From JAPLDB01 sp038230515 (GTDB taxonomy: Bacteria; Bacteroidota; Bacteroidia; AKYH767-A; 2013-40CM-41-45), in assembly GCA_038230515.1 (NCBI GenBank), contig JBBRND010000008.1, forward strand, positions 1 to 64,000: 64,000 bases of DNA, in the 5' to 3' direction. Below, piece by piece: positions 43,203-51,804 of this stretch (position 1 is the stretch's first letter; the number at the start of each line of letters is the position of its first letter). The notes beneath the pieces were generated by a model. It had not been told where the DNA came from, searched no databases, and saw only the letters and a list, made by a program, of their open reading frames with translations. The translations under genes were made by a program, and so were the position numbers.

Positions 43203-44624
43203 TTAGTTTAATTGCACTGCCACACTCGTTCCTGCCACCACTTTAAAAATTTTCTCAATCGTGTAAATTGATTCGCGGCTGGCTTTCGGTCTGTACACAA
43301 CTTTGTAATCGCCCGGCTGCATTACGAAAGTTTCCTTTGTGAGGTTATCGTCCATGTTTGCAATCCAGTTGAGCTTTCCTTTATTGCTGGAATAAATACT
43401 TCCGTACCCGGTACTGTTCATCACAAAAGAAACAATTCCGGGTTGAGGAATTTCAATGGTAGTGGTTTTGCTTTGATCAATACTTACTGCTTCAAGATTC
43501 AGTCTGGGTAATGTCAGTATTTCAAGATCGTATTTTCCCGTAATATATTTTTCAGTGCTGCCAACGTCTTGAACATTCAGTGTATTCATCTCATGCCGTT
43601 TGCGAACGATCGCCTGCAATTTTTTGTATTCATTTATCCCTGTCATTTTTAAAAGTAAATAACCTTGGGGAGCATCAATTCCAACAATGGTATGCTTGCC
43701 CGCTGTCTGAACAACCGAATCTCTTTCGACAGGCGGAATAGTATGCGCAACAATTTTATAGGTTACTGCAGGATCAATAACCAGCGTGTCTGGAAATCCT
43801 TTTGAGTTGAGTGTGTGGATAAAATTGTATTTTATTGCTCCTGTGCGCTGATCATAAAAAGTCATGTTCACATTTGTTTCTGTGGGTTTGTGATCGCTGT
43901 CGAGAAGATTTACCTGCATGGTAGTTGCGTTCAGTGCCTGTTTTATTACCACGTTGAGTGCTGTTTCAAAAGTTGTCTCATCTTTCGCATCATAATATTT
44001 TCCTACACAGTCGAACATTTTTTTAAGATCAGCGTCCAATCCCAATCCGATGATGAATGGCTTGAGTACAATTCCGGTTTTCTGCAAAGCGGCTGAGGCA
44101 GCGCATGGATCACCACCGCATTCTTCAATACCATCAGTTATTAAAATAATAATGTTGCGGCTTTTCTCCTGCGGAAAATCATTGCCACAAAGCTCGAGTG
44201 ATTTTGCAATAGGGGTAGTGCCTCGAGGAGTAACATTTTTCAACACCTGTTGAATGGAAGAAATATTTCCTTTCCCAAACGGAACTTCCAATCGAGAGTC
44301 ATCGCAATCCTTTGGAGGAAAAGGTTTCTGATGTCCATAAACACGAAGGGCTAATTCAAGATTGGGAACGTAACGCAAACTGTCGAGAAGTTGATTCATC
44401 AACCGCTTTGCTATATCAACCTTCATACCGCTCTGCCATTTGCCAATCATGCTTTGCGAGGCATCAAACAAAAATTCAATTCGCGTAAGTTGCGGAGGAG
44501 GTGGGGCAGTCGATTTTTTTTTCTGAGCATTTGCGCTCAAACAGAAAACAAAAAACAGAAATAAAAATGGGATAAAAAGTTTAAAGTTTAAGTTATTAGG
44601 TTTATGATTTGCGAATAAAAACAT
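43203..44624 (-). CDS. Secreted von Willebrand factor A domain protein
   Basis: 473 residues with a signal peptide (FIPFLFLFFVFCLSANAQ). The vWA domain is at about residues 48-230 with the MIDAS motif FDASQSM (D54, S56, S58), GTTPIAKSL and ILITDGIEECGGDPC. The C-terminal half has repeated all-beta segments (LLDSDHKPTETNVNM, GYLLLKMTGINEYKK, PGDYKVVYRPKA). Likely periplasmic or outer-membrane-associated, binding a metal-bridged partner. No operon partner is evident. Confidence 0.87.
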   Translation of the reverse strand: MFLFANHKPNNLNFKLFIPFLFLFFVFCLSANAQKKKSTAPPPPQLTRIEFLFDASQSMIGKWQSGMKVDIAKRLMNQLLDSLRYVPNLELALRVYGHQKPFPPKDCDDSRLEVPFGKGNISSIQQVLKNVTPRGTTPIAKSLELCGNDFPQEKSRNIIILITDGIEECGGDPCAASAALQKTGIVLKPFIIGLGLDADLKKMFDCVGKYYDAKDETTFETALNVVIKQALNATTMQVNLLDSDHKPTETNVNMTFYDQRTGAIKYNFIHTLNSKGFPDTLVIDPAVTYKIVAHTIPPVERDSVVQTAGKHTIVGIDAPQGYLLLKMTGINEYKKLQAIVRKRHEMNTLNVQDVGSTEKYITGKYDLEILTLPRLNLEAVSIDQSKTTTIEIPQPGIVSFVMNSTGYGSIYSSNKGKLNWIANMDDNLTKETFVMQPGDYKVVYRPKASRESIYTIEKIFKVVAGTSVAVQLN

Positions 44625-44680
44625 GTTTGATAATTTCCTTGTATTAACTTTAATACATTAAACTTTAGACCCGAAACAAA

Positions 44681-45526
44681 TCAGTAGTCACCCAACGTTT
44701 CTTCCAACTGCCCCAATGCAACCTTCAACTGCTCTGCATTTGGCGCTACACCATGCCACTTGTGGCTGCCCATCATAAAGTCAACACCCTGACCCATTTC
44801 AGTTTTCATCAGCACAACAATGGGTTGTTGTTTTCCTGACAACGTTTTTGCTTCGTTTATTATTTGAAGAACTTCTTCCATTTTATTTCCATCCATTTGC
44901 AGAACTTTCCATCCGAAACTTTCAAACTTTGGACGAAGATTTCCATAAGGCATCACATTCGCAACAGAGCCATCAATCTGCTGACCATTTACATCTACAG
45001 TTACAATGAGGTTGTCAACTTTCTTTGCCCCTGCATACATCACTGCTTCCCATATTTGTCCTTCTTCCATTTCGCCATCACCACACAAGCAGTAAACGAG
45101 AAAATCTTCTTTGTTCAATTTTTTGCTGATAGCCGCACCAATAGCCACGCTAATTCCCTGACCGAGCGAGCCGCTTGCCACGCGCACTCCTTCAATTCCT
45201 TCATGTGTGGCAGGATGTCCTTGTAAGCGTGAATTTATTTTCCGGAATGTTGCCAGCTCTTTCACATCAAAATATCCTGAACGCGCAAGCACGCTATACC
45301 AAACGGGAGAGATGTGCCCGTTGCTGAGAAAGAAAACATCCTCACCTATTGCATTCATGTCAAACTCTTTTTTGAGGCGAAGGATATTAAAATACATTGC
45401 AGTAAAAAAATCTGCGCAGCCAAGTGAGCCACCCGGATGACCGGAGTTACAGGCATTCACCATACGTACAATGTCTCTTCGCACCTGGGAAGCGATGCGC
45501 TTAAGTTCGTTGATGTCAGAAATCAT
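44681..45526 (-). CDS. Transketolase, N-terminal (TPP-binding) subunit
   Basis: 281 residues, covering only the first third to half of transketolase. Motifs: CNSGHPGGSLGCADF, FFLSNGHISPVWYSVL, GSLGQGISVAIGAA and the TPP-binding CGDGEMEEGQIWEA. Split transketolases normally have the C-terminal subunit gene beside them, but here neither neighbour (vWA protein, RNase Z) is one, so the partner must be outside the window. The subunit should be inactive alone. Confidence 0.9.
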   Translation of the reverse strand: MISDINELKRIASQVRRDIVRMVNACNSGHPGGSLGCADFFTAMYFNILRLKKEFDMNAIGEDVFFLSNGHISPVWYSVLARSGYFDVKELATFRKINSRLQGHPATHEGIEGVRVASGSLGQGISVAIGAAISKKLNKEDFLVYCLCGDGEMEEGQIWEAVMYAGAKKVDNLIVTVDVNGQQIDGSVANVMPYGNLRPKFESFGWKVLQMDGNKMEEVLQIINEAKTLSGKQQPIVVLMKTEMGQGVDFMMGSHKWHGVAPNAEQLKVALGQLEETLGDY

Positions 45527-45625
45527 TTTTGAGAAGATTTAGGTAGATAGGAATTCAGTGGCAAAGGTAAAGTTGAATAATCAGGATTTCTTTTCGGCTT
45601 CACAAAATATCAACAACTTATAAAA

Positions 45626-46540
45626 TCAATCAATTACAAACTGATCTCCTTCTATTGCCAGCGTTGTATTTTCAAAAACTGCCTTTGCTTCTTCAAGCAA
45701 CGGATAAAGATTTTTGTAACGTGCAGAAAAATGCCCGATGATCAATCTTTTTACTTCCGCCATCTGTGCAATAGTGGCTGCCTGTGCAGCAGTGCTGTGA
45801 AAGGTTTCTTTTGCCCGATCAATCTTATCACTCAGGAAAGTGGATTCATGATAAAGTAAATCTACATTTTTTATGCGGGACACTAACGATTCATCGTAAA
45901 TAGTGTCTGAACAAAAAGCATAAGAGCGTGGAGCGTGTGGATCGGTAGTAAGTTCAATGTTCGGAATTACGTTTCCGTTTTCTGAAATATAATCTTTACC
46001 ATTCTTCAATTCGTTGTAAGCATTTACAGGAATATTAAAATGAATCAACTGCTCACGAATCAGTTTGCGGTGTTTAGCTTTCTCTTTAAATAAAAAACCT
46101 GTGCAGGGAATCCGGTGACTTAATACGATGGTGTGTACTTCAAGGTCATCATCTTCATAAATTTTTGCATCATGTTTTGAGTCGAGAAAATGATACACAA
46201 TATTGTAACGAAGCTGTGTTTGCGAATGAAGTAACTGAATGTCCACCATCTCTTTCAGTTCTGGCTGTGTGTACAAGTGCAAATCTTCCGATCTTCCTTG
46301 CAGGTGCATTGTACTCATCAACCCCATTAAGCCGAGGTAATGATCTCCATGAAGATGGCTGATAAAAATATGGTTGATGCGATGAAACCTGATATGATAA
46401 CGGTTCAACTGTATAAGCGTACCCTCACCGCAATCCACTAAAAATAACTTCTCATGAATGTTGAGAACTTGTGCTGTAGGATGCCTTTGATAAATGGGAG
46501 TGGCTGAACTGCTGCCGAGAATCGTAACCTCAAACGTCAT
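45626..46540 (-). CDS. rnz: Ribonuclease Z
   Basis: 304 residues, the size of the short RNase Z form. The zinc motif is FISHLHGDHYLGL (H62-H67), followed by LVLSHRIP-like TIVLSHRIPCTGF, CSDTIYD and the terminal HFSARYKNL. It cleaves the 3' trailer of tRNA precursors. Its ATG overlaps the TAA of the preceding T9SS gene by one base (TAATG), indicating translational coupling. Confidence 0.96.
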   Translation of the reverse strand: MTFEVTILGSSSATPIYQRHPTAQVLNIHEKLFLVDCGEGTLIQLNRYHIRFHRINHIFISHLHGDHYLGLMGLMSTMHLQGRSEDLHLYTQPELKEMVDIQLLHSQTQLRYNIVYHFLDSKHDAKIYEDDDLEVHTIVLSHRIPCTGFLFKEKAKHRKLIREQLIHFNIPVNAYNELKNGKDYISENGNVIPNIELTTDPHAPRSYAFCSDTIYDESLVSRIKNVDLLYHESTFLSDKIDRAKETFHSTAAQAATIAQMAEVKRLIIGHFSARYKNLYPLLEEAKAVFENTTLAIEGDQFVID

Positions 46541-47313
46541 TACTCATTGTCAACGATCATGCGTTTGGTAATGGAATTTTTTTCGTTGCTGATGGTATAA
46601 AAATAAATTCCGGGTTCAAATTCTTTTGCATTAAATGAAATTCTGTTCATTCCGCTCTTTGCCAATATCGTTTTTGAAGAAACAATTTTACCAAGCATAT
46701 TCGAAACTTTTAACGTAACCATTGAAGCAGAAGGTGATGAAAACAGGACAGTGGAAATTCCATGAAACGGATTTGGGTTGTTTTGCGATGCATCAAACTT
46801 ATTCGAACTGAGTATTGTTATGCCTACATTATCATCTACCTGAATGAAGTAGTAATCAACATTAGCGGATTGCGCGGGCAATGAGGTGCCTGTGCCTGTA
46901 ACGTGACCGTAAACAGTAACGGCTACATGAATTGGATAAACCATGCCAACTTCTTGCGGAGTTGGGGCTGGTCCTTGTAAAAGAATACATGCGTCTGATC
47001 CTCCGAGAAAAACACATGTTGCGGGGGTACATGAATAAGTATATCCGGGAGGAAGACCCGTAACGGTGGTGGCAATGATACTATCAATAGTTACCGGAAC
47101 TGTTACAGGTCCTATCGTTGTAGTAGTATCAGTAAGCACTTTTAACTGAATGGTTGTGGAGTATGAAATACCAACTATGGAGTGTGGAAGGTTAGTCGCA
47201 CTGTCAGGATAAACTCCCGGTTGGTTATGAGTAATACTTGTATCAGGAACGCATTGCGCGAATGAATTTGATGTAATAAAAATCAGCGCAGCTAAATAGA
47301 ATATTTTTTTCAT
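46540..47313 (-). CDS. Small T9SS cargo protein
   Basis: 257 residues from the ATG at 47313; a TTG at 47331 lies inside the upstream gene. Signal peptide (IFYLAALIFITSNSFAQ), a ~150-residue Ig-like part with Cys pairs (TYSCTPATCVF, GSDACILL), then a T9SS tail (DASQNNPNPFHGISTVLFS ... GIYFYTISNEKNSITKRMI). It is placed between a cytoplasmic STAS gene and rnz, 14 bp after the first. Confidence 0.87.
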   Translation of the reverse strand: MKKIFYLAALIFITSNSFAQCVPDTSITHNQPGVYPDSATNLPHSIVGISYSTTIQLKVLTDTTTTIGPVTVPVTIDSIIATTVTGLPPGYTYSCTPATCVFLGGSDACILLQGPAPTPQEVGMVYPIHVAVTVYGHVTGTGTSLPAQSANVDYYFIQVDDNVGITILSSNKFDASQNNPNPFHGISTVLFSSPSASMVTLKVSNMLGKIVSSKTILAKSGMNRISFNAKEFEPGIYFYTISNEKNSITKRMIVDNE

Positions 47314-47327
47314 CTCTTTTTTTTCAA

Positions 47328-47699
47328 TCAACCTTTGTGGATTTGTTTTTCAATTTCATCCATGAAAATAAAATCAATCGCTTCGTTTACTGTAGGAACA
47401 ATGCTCAACATGTTATCAAGTTGAGAGATGGCAATGAGTTTGCGCACATGATCCTGCAGGCCAGTAAGAATAAAACTTCCGCCACTATCGCGGCATAAAC
47501 GGAAGCCGGTAAGCAAAGCGCTCAATCCTGACGAATCGCAGTATTGAGTTTCACCCAAATCAACAATCATGTTTTTAAATTCCTGCTGATGCAGAATAAG
47601 AAATTCTGCTTTCAATTCGGGTGCTACAAGTGTTGTAAGTTTGGCCTCCTGAATTTGGATCAATACGTATTTTTCCTGTTTATCTATTGTAAATTTCAT
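47328..47699 (-). CDS. STAS-domain anti-sigma factor antagonist
   Basis: 123 residues, a single STAS domain. The phosphorylatable serine motif CDSSGLSALLTGFRL (S56/S57) is intact, and FILTGLQDHVRKLIAISQLDNML matches the following conserved helix. Such proteins bind an anti-sigma kinase when unphosphorylated. The cognate kinase is not in the window. First gene of STAS / T9SS cargo / rnz. Confidence 0.93.
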   Translation of the reverse strand: MKFTIDKQEKYVLIQIQEAKLTTLVAPELKAEFLILHQQEFKNMIVDLGETQYCDSSGLSALLTGFRLCRDSGGSFILTGLQDHVRKLIAISQLDNMLSIVPTVNEAIDFIFMDEIEKQIHKG

Positions 47700-47821
47700 A
47701 CTGTTAAGGTTTGTGTAAAATTACTACATAATTTCTGAATGACAAGTAATAACCTTCAACTTATTAACATCGTCTGCTTAAGTATTGTTGAAAGTGAATT
47801 TTTTTTTCGGAAGTGCGATCT

Positions 47822-48640
47822 TCAAAATGAAAATCCGAATTTGAGATTGAGGTAGCCCAGCACCTGGTTTTGATAGCCATCGGTATAATAATGTGTTGAG
47901 TTTGAGAAAATATAATTGTGAGTATAAATTCTCGCCTGTTGGTAGCGGTATCCCAAACTGAAGGTGAGTCCCTTACTTCTCCTGGTGAAAAATTTTATTC
48001 CAATAGCAGGATTTGCAAGCACTCCTCCAAAATAATCTTTGCTGCCCTGATTAATTCCGTAAATTTCTTTTGCTGAAAAAGAATAACCGATGCCCATGGA
48101 AGCGAATGGAGTTGCAAGATTGTTAAAAAGGTTGTAGCGAACATCTGCAAAAAAGGGTGCAAGAATAATGTCGGTATAAACATGCAAACCCATGCCGAAA
48201 CCAATGCTTACGTGCGGATTGATAAGGTATCCGTTTATATCCTGCACACCGATGGATGGTTGAGCACCTGAACTGCTATTACCCGTAAGTGCTGCGTTGC
48301 TGCTGTTGTTAAGTACATCACGTGCAAATGTAAATTCAAGAATGTTTATGTAACCGCTCTTTTTTACATTGTCTTTTGAAAGAGGTTCTCTTCCCTGATG
48401 AACAGCAGGAAGTTCTTCCTTTGCTATCTTCAGCACTTCATCCATTTTGTACACAAATACATTGTTGTCCTTCGTTTTTATTTTGATGCTTTCATTTGGC
48501 ACCTGTTCAATAATAACTCCATGAATGATGCTTCCGTTTTTTAAGTAGAGCACATCTTCATAATTTGTTTGTGCATTTACTGTTGAAGAAAACGTAAATA
48601 CAGAAAGAATAACTGAAAGAATAACTAACGCATGTTTCAT
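47822..48640 (-). CDS. Outer-membrane protein, paralogue 1
   Basis: 272 residues with a signal peptide (VILSVILSVFTFSSTVNAQ). The N-terminal module YEDVLYLKNGSIIHGVIIEQ continues into VPNESIKIKTKDNN and is shared almost unchanged with the next gene. A barrel-like C-terminal region ends in GYLNLKFGFSF. The tail aromatic Phe suggests outer-membrane insertion. Likely product of tandem duplication; function unknown. Confidence 0.82.
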   Translation of the reverse strand: MKHALVILSVILSVFTFSSTVNAQTNYEDVLYLKNGSIIHGVIIEQVPNESIKIKTKDNNVFVYKMDEVLKIAKEELPAVHQGREPLSKDNVKKSGYINILEFTFARDVLNNSSNAALTGNSSSGAQPSIGVQDINGYLINPHVSIGFGMGLHVYTDIILAPFFADVRYNLFNNLATPFASMGIGYSFSAKEIYGINQGSKDYFGGVLANPAIGIKFFTRRSKGLTFSLGYRYQQARIYTHNYIFSNSTHYYTDGYQNQVLGYLNLKFGFSF

Positions 48641-48685
48641 TTTATTTTTGGTTTGAAAACTAAAACGAAATGCTGCTGATTTTAT

Positions 48686-49549
48686 TTAAAACGTGAATCC
48701 GAATTTGAGATTAAAAAATCCGAGTGTGTGGCTTTCATAATTGGATTGCATGTAACTGGAAGTGTATGTGTAGTTATTATTGTAAAGCTGCACTTTCTGG
48801 TAACGGTAGCCAATGCTGAGGTTTAAAGCCATCTTCGGAACTACAAAAAACTTAACTCCTAAGGAAGGGTTTAGAAGAAATCCTCCTTTGTCATAAGTTT
48901 CATTTTTAGCCGTCTTGATTGGAGCACTGGCAATTTGCTGGACAGTGTAAGAATATCCGATGCCTAGCGATACGAACGGAGTGGTTCTCTTGTCTAAAAA
49001 GTTTCCTCTCAAATCGAGAAAAAGAGGAATGAGTGCAAGCCCCTTGTAAACATGAATGCCTACGCCTGCGCCAAAGCTGAAGTAGGGTAAAACGAGGTAG
49101 CCGTTTATGGTTGTAAGCCCGAGGGATACATTGTCCGTAATGCCACCAAAGTTTGATGAGCCGATGATGGCTCCGCTTGAATTGGTAGTTGTTGTGCTGC
49201 CTGAACTTCCGGCATCGGTTGCAAAGTTTAATTCTGTAATGTTTGTGTAGCCGTGCTGCTTGCGGGTGGCAGTGTCCTTGGCATCTCTTCCGCGATGCCT
49301 GGCGGGAGTGGTGCTTGTTTTTTCTTCTTTGGTGAGTTTGCTTATTTCATCCATTTTATACACGAAGATGTTTCCATCGGCAGTTTTAATTTTTATGCTT
49401 TCGTTGGGCACTTGCTCTATAATGGTTCCGTGAATGATGCTTCCGTTTTTGAGATAGACTACGTCTTCGTAGTTTGCCTGTGCGTTTACAAAAGAGGGTA
49501 GGGCTGCAACAGAAAAAATTATCAGCAGAAAAATTAAACGATATTTCAT
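48686..49549 (-). CDS. Outer-membrane protein, paralogue 2
   Basis: 287 residues, 45 bp upstream of its paralogue on the same strand. It has the same N-terminal NYEDVVYLKNGSIIHGTIIE module, a serine/glycine/threonine-rich linker (SSGSTTTTNSSGAIIGSSN) in place of the other's shorter one, and a barrel end GFFNLKFGFTF. The linker and loops have diverged while the N-terminal module stayed constant, suggesting that the module binds a fixed partner. Confidence 0.82.
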   Translation of the reverse strand: MKYRLIFLLIIFSVAALPSFVNAQANYEDVVYLKNGSIIHGTIIEQVPNESIKIKTADGNIFVYKMDEISKLTKEEKTSTTPARHRGRDAKDTATRKQHGYTNITELNFATDAGSSGSTTTTNSSGAIIGSSNFGGITDNVSLGLTTINGYLVLPYFSFGAGVGIHVYKGLALIPLFLDLRGNFLDKRTTPFVSLGIGYSYTVQQIASAPIKTAKNETYDKGGFLLNPSLGVKFFVVPKMALNLSIGYRYQKVQLYNNNYTYTSSYMQSNYESHTLGFFNLKFGFTF

Positions 49550-49687
49550 ATTTATATTTTGGGTTTAGTTTAGCGATGGCAAATGTAAAATAATATTGCT
49601 GGCTGTGGGTCCAAACTCTTAAGGGGGTTACTCTCCGCGCGTGAACGCAGAACTAGTTTGGGGTTAGAATTCAATTCCGCTCAAAGT

Positions 49688-50065
49688 TTATTTGCACATC
49701 TCGGTGTTAAGTTTTTGGCCACGCTCTGTCATTTCTCTTCCCGTTGCACCTCTTCGCCTAAGAGTCAACATCAACTCATCATACTTCTTCCCATCTGCGA
49801 TAACATCGGCATTAACCTTGTCTCCTTTAAACTGTACACGTTGATTTCCGTCTTTAGTAACATCCCCGTATTGCCATACAACCGTATAAAGAATTTGTTG
49901 TTTTCCAGTCAAGAACTCTTTGCTAAGTGTATCTATTTCGGTTGGCGCACCAACTAATTTCAGCACTTCAGCTTTCGTCATTCCCTGGCTTACTTGTTTA
50001 CAGGGTTGAGCAGTAACCACAACAACAGTGATGGCAAAGAGAAATAATATTGCCAATGTTTTCAT
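49688..50065 (-). CDS. BamE/SmpA-like secreted small protein
   Basis: 125 residues with a signal peptide (LAILFLFAITVVVVTAQ). The motif VSQGMTKAEVLKLVGAPTEID is typical of the BamE/OmlA fold, followed by strands TVVWQYGDV and RVQFKGDKVNADVI. There is no lipobox cysteine right after the signal; the first Cys is three residues after TAQ (PC). Role probably periplasmic; specific partner unknown. Nothing else is recognisable in 50066-50289. Confidence 0.72.
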   Translation of the reverse strand: MKTLAILFLFAITVVVVTAQPCKQVSQGMTKAEVLKLVGAPTEIDTLSKEFLTGKQQILYTVVWQYGDVTKDGNQRVQFKGDKVNADVIADGKKYDELMLTLRRRGATGREMTERGQKLNTEMCK

Positions 50066-50289
50066 AGTTTAGTTTATCAGCTTAATTACTTGTTCGCGCT
50101 TCAAAGTAGTAGTGTCCCCCGCATGGCACGTAACACTTTAAATATCCGATCTGCAAACATAACAAAAGCTCGTTTAGCCGATCCCCTATATGTTGGATAG
50201 ACTCACAGCCAAAACATGTCTATCCCATAGCGGAAATAAATCGCACATTTTTGTCTTTTTCAGGCATGCGTAATCATTTGTACCCAGTA

Positions 50290-51714
50290 TTATTTTTTCG
50301 AAAAACCTTTCCTTTTCATATCTCCCCAGTGGCGCACGCCCGTAAGCAGGTCAAGGTTTCCGCGAATGGCATAGTAAACCGTAAGCGGATGTATCAACAC
50401 CGGCTCAATAAGAGCAGTGGCAAGCAACCTTACAATATCGCGCTTCTTTTTGTATTGATGATAAGACAGCTCTTCGAAAAGAATTGCACTCGTGCTGTAC
50501 ATAATAGCAAAAGTATAAATCACAAAAAAGAGCGTGATAAAAAGCTGGATGTTCAGGATGCCGAGAAAAGCCATCATGATGAGATAAAGAAAAGCAAGCG
50601 ATTCAATAATAGGAGCCATCCATTCAAAAATTAACCAATACGGCATGGAAATCATTCCCAGAAAACGATACCTGGGATTGAAAATTAAATTTTTGTGAAA
50701 CCATAAAGTCTCCGCAGTGCCACGTGTCCATCGGTTGCGCTGGCGACTCAGCACACTAAAACTTGCAGGAGCTTCAGTCCAGCACAATGGATCAGGCAGA
50801 TAAACCACTTTGTATTTCGCGCGCTTCTCTTCCATATATCGCCTCATGCGTATCACAAGTTCCATATCCTCGCCCACAGTTTTATGATTGTAGCCACCGG
50901 AAGCAATGGCAATCTTTTTATCAAACATGCCGAACGCACCGGAGATAAGAATGAGCCCGTTCAGTTTACTCCACGCCATGCGCCCCATCAAGAAAGCACG
51001 GATGTATTCAAGCACTTGCGCCCGTGGAAGAAAATCTTTTGGCAGGTTTACTTCAACAATTTTTCCGTCCTGCACTTTGCATGAATTTGCAATGCGCACC
51101 ACACCGCCCACAGCAATTACTTTTTCTCTTATCGTTTCCTCCATAAACGGCTTGGCAAGTTTCAGCAGCGCTTCGTATTCGAGCACACAATCCACATCAA
51201 TGGCAGCAAAGTAATCGTACTTGCTCACGTTAATGCCGCTGTTGAGCGCGTCAGCTTTTCCGCCATTCACTTTGTCAACCACAGTAAGTTTTGTAAGCGA
51301 TGGAATGCGCGATTTGTAAACAGCGCGTATCGGCTTGCTGTGAAGCGTTTCATCATACGCATACGGAACCTGTTCAAGTTCGTATGCATCAATCATCAAC
51401 TGAAGAGTTTTGTCTTTGCTGCCGTCATTAATAATTATCACTTCAAAATTTACATAATGAATGTTGAGAAGCGAGCGCACATTATCCACAATGTTTGCCT
51501 CTTCGTTGTAAGCGGGAGCAAGAATTGAAATTGAAGGAGCAGTAGGAGCAGTGAGGATGGTGCGGTAATCAATAAAGCTATTCTTGCGGATGTAATTGAT
51601 AATATCAAGCCCGGAATAAGTAGAAAGAATTACATACGTAGCAAAAATAAGGCACGAATAAACAAGTATAAAGCGATCGGCAAAATTTGTGAAGTAGTAA
51701 AAGAAATAACCCAT
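50290..51714 (-). CDS. Processive GT2 glycosyltransferase, PgaC/hyaluronan-synthase-like
   Basis: 474 residues. One or two N-terminal membrane helices, then the GT-A domain: SILAPAYNEEANIVDNVRSL, IIINDGSKDKT, DKVNGGKADALNSGI, AAIDVDCVLE (DxD), a TEAP acceptor-site motif and SRQRNRWTRG (QxxRW), which marks processive polysaccharide synthases. Three to four C-terminal membrane helices follow. It probably polymerises and extrudes a beta-linked polysaccharide. Last gene of the regulator-YaiO-CotH-HEAT-GT2 series. Confidence 0.92.
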   Translation of the reverse strand: MGYFFYYFTNFADRFILVYSCLIFATYVILSTYSGLDIINYIRKNSFIDYRTILTAPTAPSISILAPAYNEEANIVDNVRSLLNIHYVNFEVIIINDGSKDKTLQLMIDAYELEQVPYAYDETLHSKPIRAVYKSRIPSLTKLTVVDKVNGGKADALNSGINVSKYDYFAAIDVDCVLEYEALLKLAKPFMEETIREKVIAVGGVVRIANSCKVQDGKIVEVNLPKDFLPRAQVLEYIRAFLMGRMAWSKLNGLILISGAFGMFDKKIAIASGGYNHKTVGEDMELVIRMRRYMEEKRAKYKVVYLPDPLCWTEAPASFSVLSRQRNRWTRGTAETLWFHKNLIFNPRYRFLGMISMPYWLIFEWMAPIIESLAFLYLIMMAFLGILNIQLFITLFFVIYTFAIMYSTSAILFEELSYHQYKKKRDIVRLLATALIEPVLIHPLTVYYAIRGNLDLLTGVRHWGDMKRKGFSKK

Positions 51715-51723
51715 TTAATAAAT

Positions 51724-51751
51724 GAATAATGAATAATGAATAATGAATAAT
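51724..51751. repeat. Heptanucleotide repeat (GAATAAT)4 upstream of the GT2 gene
   Basis: Four perfect 7-bp units end about 10 bp before the ATG of the GT2 gene on the other strand (ATTATTC units in the mRNA). Confidence 0.85.
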
Positions 51752-51804
51752 TTCATGGTTATTTTTTTATTACTGATTCGTTTTTACCTATTACTTTTTT
51801 TGAG

